Position numbers and translations under genes: made by a program. From Cyanobacteriota bacterium (GTDB taxonomy: Bacteria; Acidobacteriota; Vicinamibacteria; Vicinamibacterales; UBA2999), in NCBI GenBank assembly GCA_019752015.1, contig JAIEMQ010000010.1:1-56026 (forward strand): DNA of 56,026 nt, given 5' to 3'. Numbering within the stretch: the stretch's first letter is position 1; the number at the start of each line of letters is the position of its first letter. The notes under the pieces are model-generated. The model made no database searches and was not told the DNA's origin. It saw only the letters and a program-made list of their open reading frames with translations. This document shows positions 41,462 through 50,290 of this stretch, piece after piece.

Positions 41462-42379
41462 CTACTTCTCCGCCGCGAACGCGTAGCGGCCGCGGCGAAG
41501 CTCGGTCTGGGCTTCGACGACGGCGAGCAGCGCTTCCGCGGCGTGTGACAGCGTGCCTTCCCGCCGGTAGATCAAACGGAGCTTGCGATCGAACGCGAGC
41601 TCCGGCACCTGCACTCGCACCAGCTCCTTGTGCGAGACCTCGCGCTCCACGGTGATCGCGGGCAGCAGCGCGACGCCATTGCCCATCGCCACGAATTTCT
41701 TGATGGCGTCGATGGTCGGCATCTCGACCGGCATTCGCAGCTCGACGCGGCGCTTCTTGAACGTCTCGATCACTTTCAATCGATACGGCGACGACACGTG
41801 ATGCGCGACGAACGACTCGCGCGCCAGCTCACTGATCGACACCTTCGAACGCCGCGCGAGCGGATGCGACGGCGGCACCACGAACGCGAGCTCGTCGTGA
41901 TACACGACCACGGAGTTGAGGGCGCCGGTGTCCGGACGGAACGTGATGACGCCGAAGTCCGCGCCGTAATCGAGCACCTGCGCGGGCACGCGGCTGCCAA
42001 GGGCGCGCTGCACCGTGATGTGCACTTCCGGATACAGCCGGCGATACTCGTGCAGAATCGGCAACAGGTATAAACACGTCAGCTCGTTCGCGGCCATCGT
42101 CAACCGGCCGGTCCTGAGCTGCCGCACGTCGTCGAGGGCGGCCATCGCGCGCTGGCGCAGGTTGACCAGGCGCTCGGCGTGATCGGCCAGCACGCGCCCG
42201 GCGTCGGTCAGCACGCCGCGCCGGCTCGATCGATCGAACAGCGGCCGGCCGATCTCGTCCTCCAGCTTCTTGATGGTCTGGCTGATGGCGGGCTGGGTGC
42301 GGAACAGCGCCTTGGCGGCGGCCGAAAAGCTGCCCTCGCGCACGACCGCGAGAAAGGCCTCTAGCTGGAACAATTCCAT
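41462..42379 (-). CDS. LysR-family transcriptional regulator
   Basis: The protein has 305 residues. The N-terminal winged helix-turn-helix is textbook: MELFQLEAFLAVVREGSFSA, then AAKALFRTQPAISQTIKKLE and GRPLFDRSSRRGVLTDAG. The C-terminal type-2 periplasmic-binding fold senses an unknown effector (LTMAANELTCLYLLPILHEY, EVHITVQRALGSRVPAQVLD). It is transcribed divergently from leuA with a 105-nt shared region, so it is the obvious candidate activator or repressor of the leu-ilv operon. CTAT-(N)-ATAG in the gap may be its site. The effector could be a leucine or valine intermediate; this is not shown by the sequence. Confidence 0.92.
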   Translation of the reverse strand: MELFQLEAFLAVVREGSFSAAAKALFRTQPAISQTIKKLEDEIGRPLFDRSSRRGVLTDAGRVLADHAERLVNLRQRAMAALDDVRQLRTGRLTMAANELTCLYLLPILHEYRRLYPEVHITVQRALGSRVPAQVLDYGADFGVITFRPDTGALNSVVVYHDELAFVVPPSHPLARRSKVSISELARESFVAHHVSSPYRLKVIETFKKRRVELRMPVEMPTIDAIKKFVAMGNGVALLPAITVEREVSHKELVRVQVPELAFDRKLRLIYRREGTLSHAAEALLAVVEAQTELRRGRYAFAAEK

Positions 42380-42430
42380 CGGAATTCCATACTATAAGCG
42401 ATCGGCGACTCGGCCATAGATATTATTATT

Positions 42431-42460
42431 TTGACTTATTTTGGTCGCAACCCCGATATT
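42431..42460 (+). promoter_or_regulatory. Candidate promoter of the leu-ilv operon
   Basis: TTGACT (42431-42436) and GATATT (42455-42460), with 18-nt spacing, lie 24 nt before leuA. Upstream (42380-42430), AT-rich DNA with CTAT...ATAG could hold the LysR-type site. No leader peptide or T-box is visible. Confidence 0.45.
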
Positions 42461-42484
42461 ACCTAAGCAGGGCTGACTCCAACG

Positions 42485-43687
42485 ATGGCGACCACATCCC
42501 GTATTCAGGTGTTCGACACGACGCTTCGCGACGGCGAGCAGGCGCCGGGCTTCAGCATGACCGCGGCGGAAAAGCTCCGTCTCGCCCAGCAGCTCGATCG
42601 CCTTGGGGTGGACATCATCGAAGCCGGCTTCCCGATCTCGTCGGAGGGCGACTTCGAGGCGGTGCGCACTATTGCCAACGCCGTGCGGCGGCCGGTCATC
42701 GCCGGCCTGGCGCGGGCGATCCCGGCGGACATCGATCGCGCGTGGGCGGCGCTGGCCGAGGCGGCGCGCCCGCGGATTCACGTGTTCCTGGCGACGTCGG
42801 ACATTCACCTCGAACACAAGCTGCGTATCACCCGCGGCCAGTGTCTGGCGCAGGTGGCCGCCGCGGTGGCCCACGCCAAAGCCTATTGCCCTGACGTCGA
42901 ATTCTCGGCTGAGGATGCGACGCGCACCGAACTGGATTTCCTGTGCGCGATTGCGGAGGCGGCGGTCATCGCCGGCGCGACGACCATCAATCTCCCCGAC
43001 ACGGTTGGTTATGCCCTGCCAACTGACATCGAGAAGATGTTCCGGATCGTGGCGCAGCGGATCGGCGATCGAGCGGTGCTGTCTGCGCACTGCCACAACG
43101 ATCTCGGACTCGCGGTCGCGAACTCGCTGGCGGCGGTCCAGGCCGGCGCGCGACAGGTCGAGTGCACCATCAACGGCATCGGCGAGCGCGCGGGCAACGC
43201 CTCGCTCGAAGAGATCGTGATGGCGCTCGAAGTTCGCGCCGACGCGCTGCCGCATCGCACCAGCATCCACACGCAGGCGCTGGTGCCAACGAGCAACACG
43301 CTGTCGTCGATCGTCGGCATCGCGGTGCCGCCGAACAAGGCGATCGTCGGCGCCAACGCCTTCGCTCATGAAGCCGGCATCCACCAGGACGGGATGCTGA
43401 AGCACGAGCTGACCTACGAAATCATGCGGCCCGAGTCGGTCGGGGCCCCGGGCACGCGGCTGGTGCTCGGCAAGCATTCGGGCATGCGCGGACTCGATGC
43501 GCGCTGCCGCGCGCTCGGCTATCGCCTGCGGCAGCCCGAGCTCGAGCGGCTTTACGTCAAGGTCACCGCGCTCGCCGATCGCACCAAGTCGGTCGAAGAC
43601 GAGCAGCTGGCCGCCATCATTCGCGACGAGCTGGCCGCCCAGATGGCGGTCGGCGCGGCCGCGAGTGCCGGCTCCGGCCGCCATTAG
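42485..43687 (+). CDS. leuA: 2-isopropylmalate synthase lacking the regulatory domain
   Basis: The protein has 400 residues. The catalytic TIM barrel is complete: [15 protein letters not shown] (residues 11-25), metal ligands [27 protein letters not shown]. The linker subdomain follows ([31 protein letters not shown]). It then ends at GSGRH, whereas leucine-sensitive LeuA runs on for about 110-120 residues with the LeuA dimer/allosteric domain. leuB starts 3 nt after the stop, so no hidden domain exists. It condenses acetyl-CoA with 2-oxoisovalerate. Homocitrate or citramalate synthase are alternatives, but the leuBCD context favours LeuA, probably insensitive to leucine. Confidence 0.88.
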   Translation: MATTSRIQVFDTTLRDGEQAPGFSMTAAEKLRLAQQLDRLGVDIIEAGFPISSEGDFEAVRTIANAVRRPVIAGLARAIPADIDRAWAALAEAARPRIHVFLATSDIHLEHKLRITRGQCLAQVAAAVAHAKAYCPDVEFSAEDATRTELDFLCAIAEAAVIAGATTINLPDTVGYALPTDIEKMFRIVAQRIGDRAVLSAHCHNDLGLAVANSLAAVQAGARQVECTINGIGERAGNASLEEIVMALEVRADALPHRTSIHTQALVPTSNTLSSIVGIAVPPNKAIVGANAFAHEAGIHQDGMLKHELTYEIMRPESVGAPGTRLVLGKHSGMRGLDARCRALGYRLRQPELERLYVKVTALADRTKSVEDEQLAAIIRDELAAQMAVGAAASAGSGRH

Positions 43688-43690
43688 GAA

Positions 43691-44803
43691 ATGAAGGAAA
43701 CCGTGTCACTGAAAGTCGCGCTGCTGCCGGGCGACGGCATCGGCCCCGAAGTCACCGAGGAAGCCGTCCGCATTCTGAAGAATGTGGCGGAGCATTCCGG
43801 AAAATCGTTTTCGTTCTCGACGCATCCCATTGGCGGCGTCGCCATCGACAGCGAAGGCACCGGCCTGCCCGAGGCCACGCTCGAAGCGGCGCTCAACGCC
43901 GATGCGGTGCTGCTTGGCGCCGTCGGCCACCCGAAATTCGATGGACGCCTGACCTCCGAGCGGCCCGAAGCCGCGCTGCTGGCGCTGCGCCAGGCGCTCG
44001 GCGGCTTTGCCAATCTGCGTCCTGCCATCTGCTATCCGCCGCTGGCGAAGCGCACGGCGTTCCAGCCTGAGCGAGTGAAGGGCGCCACCGTGCTGATCGT
44101 CCGCGAGCTGCTTGGTGGTTTGTATTTCGGCGAGCCGCGCGGATTCGAAGCCTCCGGCCATACCGCGTTCAACACGTTGATCTACTCGCGGCACGAGGTC
44201 GAGCGTGTCGCCAAGGTCGCGTTCGAGCGCGCGCGCGAGCGGAAGAAAAAGCTCGCCTCGATCGACAAGGCGAACGTGCTCGAGACTTCACGCTTGTGGC
44301 GCGCGGTGGTGTCGGAGGTCGCGAAGAACTACCCCGACGTCGCAGTCGAACACGTCTACATCGACACCGCGGCGATGCGGCTGGCCACGGCGCCGGCGAG
44401 CTTCGACGTGATGCTGTGCGACAACCTGTTCGGCGACATCCTCAGCGACCAGGCCGCATCGATCGCGGGCTCGCTCGGGTTGCTGCCGTCGGCGACGATC
44501 GGCGGCAAGGTCGATCTCTACGAACCGGTCCACGGGTCGGCGCCCGATATTGCCGGCAAGGGCCTCGCGAATCCGATCGGCGCCATCGCCAGCGCCGCCA
44601 TGCTGCTGCGCTTCAGCGCGAAGATGGAACAGGAAGCGGCCGAAATCGATCACGCGATCGAGGAGGCGCTGGCCGGCGGCGCCCGCACCAGGGACATCGC
44701 CGGACCCGGCGAACGCGCGCTGTCGACGCGCGAGATGGGCCAGGCGATCGAGGAAGCGCTCCACGACGTCCGCGATCGAAAGCATTCCTACCATGGCGTC
44801 TAA
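43691..44803 (+). CDS. leuB: 3-isopropylmalate dehydrogenase
   Basis: The protein has 370 residues. The decarboxylating-dehydrogenase fold is clear: [20 protein letters not shown] at the start, [15 protein letters not shown] in the substrate loop, [14 protein letters not shown], and the metal/NAD region [48 protein letters not shown]. It oxidises and decarboxylates 3-isopropylmalate to 2-oxoisocaproate with NAD. The start ATG 43691 is 3 nt after the leuA stop. The 3' end overlaps leuC by 11 nt. Confidence 0.95.
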   Translation: MKETVSLKVALLPGDGIGPEVTEEAVRILKNVAEHSGKSFSFSTHPIGGVAIDSEGTGLPEATLEAALNADAVLLGAVGHPKFDGRLTSERPEAALLALRQALGGFANLRPAICYPPLAKRTAFQPERVKGATVLIVRELLGGLYFGEPRGFEASGHTAFNTLIYSRHEVERVAKVAFERARERKKKLASIDKANVLETSRLWRAVVSEVAKNYPDVAVEHVYIDTAAMRLATAPASFDVMLCDNLFGDILSDQAASIAGSLGLLPSATIGGKVDLYEPVHGSAPDIAGKGLANPIGAIASAAMLLRFSAKMEQEAAEIDHAIEEALAGGARTRDIAGPGERALSTREMGQAIEEALHDVRDRKHSYHGV

Positions 44804-46208
44804 GACCCTGTTAGACAAGGTCTGGGATGCGCATGTGGTCCGCGAGCTCGAAGACGGACGCACGCTCCTTTACATCGATCGTCATCTCGTTCACGAGGTC
44901 ACGTCGCCGCAGGCGTTCGAAGGTCTCCGCCTCGCCGGCCGCAAGGTCCGTCGTCCTGATCTGACGTTTGCCACGGTCGATCACAACGTGCCGACGTCCG
45001 CGGATCGTCACCTGCCGATCGCCGATCCGCTCGCGCGCCAGCAGGTCGAAACGCTTCGCGACAACGCCGTCAAATTCGGCGTGCCGCTCTACGACTTCAA
45101 CAGCGGGCGCCAGGGCATTGTCCACGTGATCGGTCCGGAGCTCGGACTCACGCTGCCGGGCACGACGATCGTGTGCGGCGACAGCCACACCAGCACGCAC
45201 GGCGCGTTTGGCGCGCTGGCGTTCGGGATCGGCACGAGCGAAGTCGAGCACGTGCTCGCCACCCAGTGCCTGGCGCAGTCGAAGCCGAAGGCCATGCGGG
45301 TCACCCTTACCGGCGCGCTCAGCCAGGGCGTGACCGCGAAAGACGTCGCGCTTGCATTGATGGGCCGCCTCGGCGTCAGCGGCGGTTCGGGCTACGCGCT
45401 GGAGCTCGCCGGGCCGCTCGTCGCGCAGCTGTCGATGGAACAGCGGATGACGATCTGCAACATGAGCATCGAGGCCGGCGCGCGCAGCGCGCTGATCGCG
45501 CCCGATGCGACGACGATTGCGTTCCTCGAAGGCCGTCCGCACGCGCCGAAAGGCGCCGAGTGGACCGCGGCCGTCGAGCGCTGGAAAACCCTGAAGAGCG
45601 ATCCGGATGCGAAGTTCGATCTCGAGATCACGATCGACGTGACCTCGCTTGCGCCGCTGGTGACCTGGGGCACGCGGCCGGACATGGTTGAACCGATCAC
45701 CGGCAAGGTACCCGATCCGAAAGTGGCAACGAGCGACGGCGACGCGCGCGCGATGGAGCGGGCGCTCGATTACATGGGCCTCACGCCGGGCACCGCGCTC
45801 GACAGCGTGCCGATCGATCGCGTGTTCATCGGCTCCTGCACGAACGCGCGAATCGAGGATCTCCGCGCCGCTGCCAGCGTGGCCAAGGGCCACAAAGTGA
45901 ACAGCCGCGTTCGCGCACTGGTCGTGCCGGGATCGCAGAAGGTCAAGGCCGATGCCGAGCGCGAAGGGCTCGATCGGATCTTCGCCGAGGCCGGTTTCGA
46001 ATGGCGCGAGCCGGGCTGCTCGATGTGCCTGGGCATGAACGACGACATCCTGGGCGAGGGCGAGCGCTGCGCCTCGACCAGCAACCGCAATTTCGAAGGG
46101 CGCCAGGGCCGCGGCGGGCGGACACATCTTGTGAGCCCCGCGATGGCGGCGGCCGCGGCGATCGAAGGCCGCTTCACCGACGTTCGACACTGGGAGTACC
46201 GGAAATGA
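44793..46208 (+). CDS. leuC: 3-isopropylmalate dehydratase large subunit
   Basis: The protein has 471 residues from ATG 44793 ([20 protein letters not shown]), starting inside the leuB end (11-nt overlap). Aconitase-family marks: [46 protein letters not shown], and the 4Fe-4S ligands, Cys of [11 protein letters not shown] and the pair in [11 protein letters not shown]. LeuC-LeuD isomerises 2- to 3-isopropylmalate in the cytoplasm. The stop overlaps the leuD start (ATGA). Confidence 0.95.
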   Translation: MASKTLLDKVWDAHVVRELEDGRTLLYIDRHLVHEVTSPQAFEGLRLAGRKVRRPDLTFATVDHNVPTSADRHLPIADPLARQQVETLRDNAVKFGVPLYDFNSGRQGIVHVIGPELGLTLPGTTIVCGDSHTSTHGAFGALAFGIGTSEVEHVLATQCLAQSKPKAMRVTLTGALSQGVTAKDVALALMGRLGVSGGSGYALELAGPLVAQLSMEQRMTICNMSIEAGARSALIAPDATTIAFLEGRPHAPKGAEWTAAVERWKTLKSDPDAKFDLEITIDVTSLAPLVTWGTRPDMVEPITGKVPDPKVATSDGDARAMERALDYMGLTPGTALDSVPIDRVFIGSCTNARIEDLRAAASVAKGHKVNSRVRALVVPGSQKVKADAEREGLDRIFAEAGFEWREPGCSMCLGMNDDILGEGERCASTSNRNFEGRQGRGGRTHLVSPAMAAAAAIEGRFTDVRHWEYRK

Positions 46209-46816
46209 CCGGGAACCGGGAGCCGGGAGCCGGGAGCCGTCAGTCATTCCGCGTGCATCGTGGCCGCGTCGCGCCGTTGCGCCGCAACCACGTCGACACC
46301 GATCAGATCATCCCGAAGCAGTTCCTGAAGCGGATTGAGCGATCGGGCTTCGGCCCGTTCCTGTTCCACGACTGGAAGCGGGAGTCGTCTTTCGTGCTGA
46401 ATCAGGCGAAGTACGAAGGCGCCTCGGTGCTTGCCGCCGGTGTGAACTTCGGCTGCGGCTCCTCGCGCGAGCATGCCGCATGGGCGCTCGTCGATGCGGG
46501 CTTCCGCGTCGTGATCGCGCCGTCGTTCGCCGACATTTTCCGCAACAACGCGATCGGCAACGGCATGCTGCCGGTGGCGCTCCCCGAAGCCGCCGTTGAA
46601 TTGATCCTCGATCGCGCCGAGCGCGAAGACGGCTACAGCATCGAGGTCGATCTCGAGCGCGGCGAAGTGCGCGACCGGTTCGGGCTGAGGGAGCCGTTCG
46701 CGATCGACGGCCCGTCGCGGCAGCGCCTGCTCGATGGCAAGGACGAGATCGATCTGATTCTCAATCACGAAACGGACATAGCCGCATACGAGCGGCGGGT
46801 GGTTCCCAATTTATGA
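46205..46816 (+). CDS. leuD: 3-isopropylmalate dehydratase small subunit
   Basis: The protein has 203 residues from ATG 46205 (ATGA overlap with leuC). The swivel domain motif [17 protein letters not shown] and DVNTDQIIP-like [16 protein letters not shown] are intact. It completes the LeuC active site. The first 14 or so residues ([15 protein letters not shown]) are absent from usual LeuD and are encoded by a (GGGARCC)4 heptamer array at 46209-46239, so the N-terminus appears to have been extended by the repeat while start overlap was kept. The 3' end overlaps ilvB by ATGA. Confidence 0.94.
   Translation: MTGNREPGAGSRQSFRVHRGRVAPLRRNHVDTDQIIPKQFLKRIERSGFGPFLFHDWKRESSFVLNQAKYEGASVLAAGVNFGCGSSREHAAWALVDAGFRVVIAPSFADIFRNNAIGNGMLPVALPEAAVELILDRAEREDGYSIEVDLERGEVRDRFGLREPFAIDGPSRQRLLDGKDEIDLILNHETDIAAYERRVVPNL
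46209..46239. repeat. Heptamer array (GGGARCC)4 encoding the LeuD N-terminus
   Basis: Units GGGAACC, GGGAGCC, GGGAGCC, GGGAGCC lie 4 nt after the leuD ATG and translate in frame as Gly/Arg/Glu/Pro/Ala/Ser residues. The same heptamer occurs at 10121 and 50674. Confidence 0.9.
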
Positions 46817-48555
46817 AAATGCGTGGCGCTCACGTACTGTGGTCGGTCCTGGTCGAACAGGGCGTCGACACCGTGTTCGGATATCCGGGCGGAGCGATTC
46901 TGCCCGCTTACGACGCGCTGCTCGATCACCCGATTCGCCACGTCCTGGTCCGCCATGAACAGGGCGCGACGCACATGGCCGACGGCTATGCGCGCGCCAG
47001 CGGCAAGGTCGGCGTCGCGGTCGCGACCTCGGGTCCGGGCGCGACCAACCTGGTCACCGGCATTGCGACCGCGATGATGGATTCGATTCCGCTCGTCTGC
47101 ATCACCGGCCAGGTCCCTGAGCACCTGATTGGCAGCGATGCGTTCCAGGAGACCGACATCGCCGGGATCACCCTGACGATCACCAAACACAACTTCGTCG
47201 TGACGAAAGCCGCGGACATCGCGCCGACGCTGCGGCGAGCGTTCGAGATTGCGACCTCCGGCCGTCCCGGGCCGGTGCTCGTCGACATCACGAAGAATGC
47301 GCAACAGGAGGAGACGGAGTTTGAAGCGCGTTCAGCGGACGCTAAAGCGTCCGCTCTCCAAACGACAACGAAGGAACGTTTGGAGGGCGACGGCTGTAGC
47401 CGTCGCCGCGCCACGTCAATCGCGCGCGCGGCCGAACTGATCAACAAGTCGAAGACACCGGTGATCCTGGCCGGCCACGGCATCCTGAAGAGCGGCGCGT
47501 GCGAAGAAGTGCTGCTGTTCGCGGAACGCGCGCACGTGCCCGTCGCCATGACGCTGCTCGGCATCGGCAGCCTGCCCGCGCATCACCCGCTCAACCTCGG
47601 GATGATGGGCATGCACGGCGAGCATTGGGTCAACGAAGCGATCCAGGAAGCCGACCTGCTGCTCGCCTTCGGCATGCGCTTCGACGATCGCGTCACCGGC
47701 CGGCTGGCCGCGTATGCGCCGCATGCGAAGAAGATCCACATCGACATCGATCCGTCGGAGCTGAACAAGAACGTTCGCGCCGAGGTGGCGATGGCCGGTG
47801 ATCTGAAGACCGTGCTGAAGGATCTGCTGCCGCTCGTCGAATCCGCGAGGCATGACGCGTGGCTGACGCGCATCGGCGAGCTCGCCGGCGGCGAAACGGT
47901 TCGCGACATCGCGGAGCTGCCGGACAACGGCCGGCTCTGCGCCGCGCACGTGATTCACGACATCTGGAAGGCCACCGCCGGCCGCGCCATCATCACCACC
48001 GACGTCGGCCAGCACCAGATGTGGGCGGCGCAGTATTACAAGGTCGCGGAGCCGGGCACGTTCATCACCTCCGGCGGCCTCGGCACGATGGGCTTCGGCG
48101 TGCCCGCGGCGATCGGCGCCAAGCTGGCCCGTCCCGATCGCGAGGTCTGGGCGATCGTCGGCGACGGCGGTTTCCAGATGACGCAGGCCGAGCTGCAGAC
48201 CATGGTGCAGGAGAACATCAAGGTCAACGTTGCCATCATCAACAACGGCTACCTCGGCATGGTGCGGCAGTGGCAGGAGTTCTTCCACGAGCGCCGCTAC
48301 TCCGCGACGCCGATGTCGTCGCCGGACTACGTCAAGCTCGCCGACGCGCACGGCCTGTCCGGCGTCCGCGTGACGCGGCGCGAGGAGATGGCGGACGCGC
48401 TCAAGCACGCGCGCGCGTCGGCAGGCGCGGTGGTGATGGATTTCCGCGTCGACCAGGAAGACACCGTTTACCCGATGGTGTCGCCGGGCGCCGCGCTCCA
48501 CGACATGATCAAGCGGCCCACCACGCTCGCCGAGACGGGAGCGGACCTGCTGTGA
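46813..48555 (+). CDS. ilvB: Acetolactate synthase large subunit with an inserted palindromic element
   Basis: The protein has 580 residues. TPP enzyme marks: catalytic Glu in RHEQGATHMADGYARASG, FAD/central domain VILAGHGILKSG and FGMRFDDRVTGRL, TPP motif GDGGFQMTQAELQTMVQENI ending NN, and WQEFFHERRYS. It makes acetolactate for valine/leucine. Between the N-terminal and central domains, residues about 174-199 (SADAKASALQTTTKERLEGD, then GCSRRRAT) are encoded by three contiguous perfect hairpins (47334-47407). The frame stays open and the rest is intact, so the insert sits in a tolerated linker. It overlaps leuD and ilvN (ATGA, GTGA). Confidence 0.94.
   Translation: MKMRGAHVLWSVLVEQGVDTVFGYPGGAILPAYDALLDHPIRHVLVRHEQGATHMADGYARASGKVGVAVATSGPGATNLVTGIATAMMDSIPLVCITGQVPEHLIGSDAFQETDIAGITLTITKHNFVVTKAADIAPTLRRAFEIATSGRPGPVLVDITKNAQQEETEFEARSADAKASALQTTTKERLEGDGCSRRRATSIARAAELINKSKTPVILAGHGILKSGACEEVLLFAERAHVPVAMTLLGIGSLPAHHPLNLGMMGMHGEHWVNEAIQEADLLLAFGMRFDDRVTGRLAAYAPHAKKIHIDIDPSELNKNVRAEVAMAGDLKTVLKDLLPLVESARHDAWLTRIGELAGGETVRDIAELPDNGRLCAAHVIHDIWKATAGRAIITTDVGQHQMWAAQYYKVAEPGTFITSGGLGTMGFGVPAAIGAKLARPDREVWAIVGDGGFQMTQAELQTMVQENIKVNVAIINNGYLGMVRQWQEFFHERRYSATPMSSPDYVKLADAHGLSGVRVTRREEMADALKHARASAGAVVMDFRVDQEDTVYPMVSPGAALHDMIKRPTTLAETGADLL
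47334..47407. repeat. Three contiguous perfect hairpins inside ilvB
   Basis: Hairpin 1: arm AGCGGACGCT, 2-nt loop (47334-47355). Hairpin 2: arm CTCCAAACG, 12-nt loop (47356-47385). Hairpin 3: arm GGCGACGGCT, 2-nt loop (47386-47407). There is no gap between them, all stems are perfect, and the 74 nt are translated in the ilvB frame. Confidence 0.95.
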
Positions 48556-48821
48556 TCGACGAACCGCGCCCGCGCACCATCGTCGTCAAGTACGAGCACG
48601 AGATCGACGCGCTCGATCGCGTCGCCGGCATCCTGCGCCGGCAGCGCGTGCGCGCCGAAGCCTTCACCGCGGTCGCCTCGCAGGATCGCGCCACCGTGCA
48701 GGCGACGATCATGTTCGACAGCTCCGACAAGACCGCGGCCCGGATCGTGTCGCTGCTCGAGCGGCAGGCCGGCGTGCTGGCTGTTGAGGACTGGACTTCA
48801 GCCACAGATTCCCCAGATTAA
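48552..48821 (+). CDS. ilvN: Acetolactate synthase small subunit, single ACT domain
   Basis: The protein has 89 residues from GTG 48552 (GTGA overlap with ilvB). It is one ACT domain: RTIVVKYEHEIDALDRVAGI, then RRQRVRAEAFTAVAS and KTAARIVSLLERQAGVLAVE. Typical IlvH/IlvN subunits are 160 or more residues, or about 95 in the IlvN type of enterics, so this is the short kind without the C-terminal domain. It activates IlvB and may mediate valine inhibition. The last codons run into a dispersed CACAGATT-type repeat (48797-48830). ilvC follows after 24 nt. Confidence 0.85.
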   Translation: MIDEPRPRTIVVKYEHEIDALDRVAGILRRQRVRAEAFTAVASQDRATVQATIMFDSSDKTAARIVSLLERQAGVLAVEDWTSATDSPD

Positions 48822-48830
48822 ACACAGAGA
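48797..48830. repeat. CACAGATT-type dispersed repeat at the ilvN 3' end
   Basis: Words CCACAGATT, CCCAGATTAAA, CACAGAG follow at 9-11 nt steps and supply the last ilvN codons and stop. Similar CACAGATTAA strings are widespread in bacterial intergenic DNA. Confidence 0.5.
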
Positions 48831-48845
48831 ACTCTAGAGGACCTC

Positions 48846-49865
48846 ATGGCGAAGATGATTCACGACACCGACGTTGACCTGAACCCGATCCTCTCGCGGC
48901 GCATCGCCGTGATCGGTTACGGATCGCAGGGCCACGCCCACGCGCTCAACCTGAAAGACAGCGGCGCCGACGTGCGCGTCGGCGTGCGGCCGGGCAGCCG
49001 CGGCTGGAAGGCCGCCGAGAAAGACGGCTTCGCGCCGCTCGATCCCGCCGCCGCCGCTGAATGGGCCGACGTGATCATGATCCTGGTCCCTGACCTGGTG
49101 CAGCCGGATCTCTTCAAGCAGCAGATCGCGCCGCACCTCACGCCCGGCAAGATGCTGATGTTCGCGCACGGCTTTGCGATCCGCTTCGGCTGGATCACGC
49201 CGCCGCAGGGTGTGGACGTGTCGATGGTCGCGCCAAAGGCGCCGGGCCATCGCGTCCGCGAAGTGTTCAAGGAGGGCGCCGGCGTCCCGGGCCTGGTGGC
49301 GATTCACGCCGATGCGACCGGCAACGCGAAGACCGCCACGCTCGCTTACGCGAAGGGCATCGGCTGCACGCGCGCCGGCGTGATCGAGACGACGTTCTCG
49401 GAGGAAACCGAAACCGATCTGTTCGGTGAGCAGGCGGTGTTATGCGGCGGCGTCAGCGCGCTGGTATCGGCGGGCTTTGAAACGCTGGTCGAAGCCGGCT
49501 ATCAGCCCGAGATCGCCTACTTCGAGTGCCTGCACGAGCTGAAGCTGATCGTCGACCTGATGTATCGCGGCGGTCTCGGCTTCATGCGCTACTCGGTCAG
49601 CGACACGGCCGAGCACGGCGACTACTCCGGCGGCCCGCGCATCGTGACCGCAGAGACGAAGGCTGAAATGAAGCGGATGCTCGCGGAGATTCGCTCAGGC
49701 GCGTACGCGGAAAAACTGGCGCGTGAAACGAAGAGCGGATGGTTCCAGTCCGAACGTGAGCGCCAGCGCGATCATCAGATCGAGCAGGTCGGCGCGAAGC
49801 TGCGGGCGCGGATGCCGTTCCTCGAGCCGGTCGCTAAACCAGCCCTTGAACCGGTCGCCGGCTAA
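48846..49865 (+). CDS. ilvC: Ketol-acid reductoisomerase, class I
   Basis: The protein has 339 residues; AGAGGA lies 6 nt before the ATG. The Rossmann start [20 protein letters not shown] and the NADPH loop [14 protein letters not shown] fit the short class I enzymes. The knotted C-domain has [20 protein letters not shown], the metal-binding [12 protein letters not shown] and [20 protein letters not shown] motifs. It isomerises and reduces acetolactate in valine/leucine/isoleucine synthesis. It is last in the operon; ilvD and ilvE are not in the window. Its stop overlaps a convergent small gene by 4 nt. Confidence 0.96.
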   Translation: MAKMIHDTDVDLNPILSRRIAVIGYGSQGHAHALNLKDSGADVRVGVRPGSRGWKAAEKDGFAPLDPAAAAEWADVIMILVPDLVQPDLFKQQIAPHLTPGKMLMFAHGFAIRFGWITPPQGVDVSMVAPKAPGHRVREVFKEGAGVPGLVAIHADATGNAKTATLAYAKGIGCTRAGVIETTFSEETETDLFGEQAVLCGGVSALVSAGFETLVEAGYQPEIAYFECLHELKLIVDLMYRGGLGFMRYSVSDTAEHGDYSGGPRIVTAETKAEMKRMLAEIRSGAYAEKLARETKSGWFQSERERQRDHQIEQVGAKLRARMPFLEPVAKPALEPVAG

Positions 49866-50083
49866 ACGCCGTATCCATAACCAGAGTCCTGGTTATGGCC
49901 GGTCTCGAAGACGTCGACATACACCGGGACCGGTGCCACCACCGGTTCCGGGCTCGCGCCCGGCTCGTCGACCATCAGCACGACCGCGCGGACACGGGCA
50001 TCGGGATGCTGCCGCATCATCTTCTCGACCGCCTGGCACAATGACGCCAGCGCGACGTCTTGTGTATTGCTTCGGCTCTCCAT
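49862..50083 (-). CDS. Small protein of unknown function behind an attenuator-like leader
   Basis: The protein has 73 residues, [20 protein letters not shown] first, then [20 protein letters not shown] and an acidic, Tyr/Gly-rich end. I do not recognise it. It lies 22 nt after the attenuator-like terminator of a branched-chain-rich leader peptide, which would make it a leader-regulated gene. It ends on the ilvC stop (4-nt overlap). Its 3' end carries a perfect 10-bp stem-loop (49875-49898) that may terminate the ilvC transcript. Length is close to the limit for a chance frame. Confidence 0.5.
   Translation of the reverse strand: MESRSNTQDVALASLCQAVEKMMRQHPDARVRAVVLMVDEPGASPEPVVAPVPVYVDVFETGHNQDSGYGYGV
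49875..49898. terminator. Stem-loop past the ilvC stop
   Basis: CCATAACCAG with CTGGTTATGG, loop AGTC: a perfect 10-bp stem 10 nt after ilvC. It has no T-run, so it is a weak terminator or a 3'-end stabiliser. It is also coding on the minus strand. Confidence 0.4.
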
Positions 50084-50104
50084 GATTCCCTCTTATCGGC
50101 GTTA

Positions 50105-50164
50105 GTGAAAAAACCTGCAAAAACGCAAAAGGGCCACCACCCCTGCGGATGATGGCCCTTTGCG
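50105..50164 (-). terminator. Attenuator-like terminator after a leader peptide
   Basis: On the minus strand, CGCAAAGGGCCA (50164-50153) pairs with TGGCCCTTTTGCG (50136-50124; one bulged base), followed by TTTTTGCAGGTTTTTT. The T-rich side sets the orientation. It lies between the leader peptide (50275-50189) and the 73-residue gene. Confidence 0.75.
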
Positions 50165-50188
50165 TATCTCGCTGCTGTGTGGGCTACA

Positions 50189-50275
50189 TCATCCCGCGTC
50201 GTTCGACAGGCCAATGCCAATAAGGCTAAGAACGCCCAGCAGGCCGCGGAGCGAAAGGATGACGACGCCCTTCAT
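50189..50275 (-). CDS. Putative branched-chain leader peptide
   Basis: A 28-codon frame, starting MKGVVILSLRGLLGVLSL and ending in GLSNDAG. Thirteen of 28 residues are Leu, Ile or Val, including VVIL and LSLIGIG. The stop is 24 nt before a strong intrinsic terminator with a T-rich tail on the same strand, the classical arrangement of ilv/leu attenuation: ribosome stalling at Leu/Ile/Val codons would favour an antiterminator. The frame starts 15 nt after the P1 peptidase stop, with no good ribosome site. The controlled gene would be the 73-residue one, which is not a known biosynthetic gene, so this could be a relic of a lost ilv gene. Too short for statistics. Confidence 0.55.
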   Translation of the reverse strand: MKGVVILSLRGLLGVLSLIGIGLSNDAG

Positions 50276-50290
50276 GTCTAAGAAGTGATT

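Noticed and set aside
42380-42484. T-box, riboswitch or leader peptide upstream of leuA
   Set aside because: The 105-nt gap has no specifier-loop or T-box sequence, no terminator/antiterminator fold and no Leu-rich short frame; a LysR-type promoter fits better.
42392-43684. A 430-codon open frame antisense to leuA, and similar long antisense frames at 12298-13602, 19639-21204 and 2318-3397
   Set aside because: They are compositional shadows of GC-rich genes: residue use is dominated by Arg/Ala/His/Asp, with no motif, no ribosome site and a well-supported gene on the other strand.
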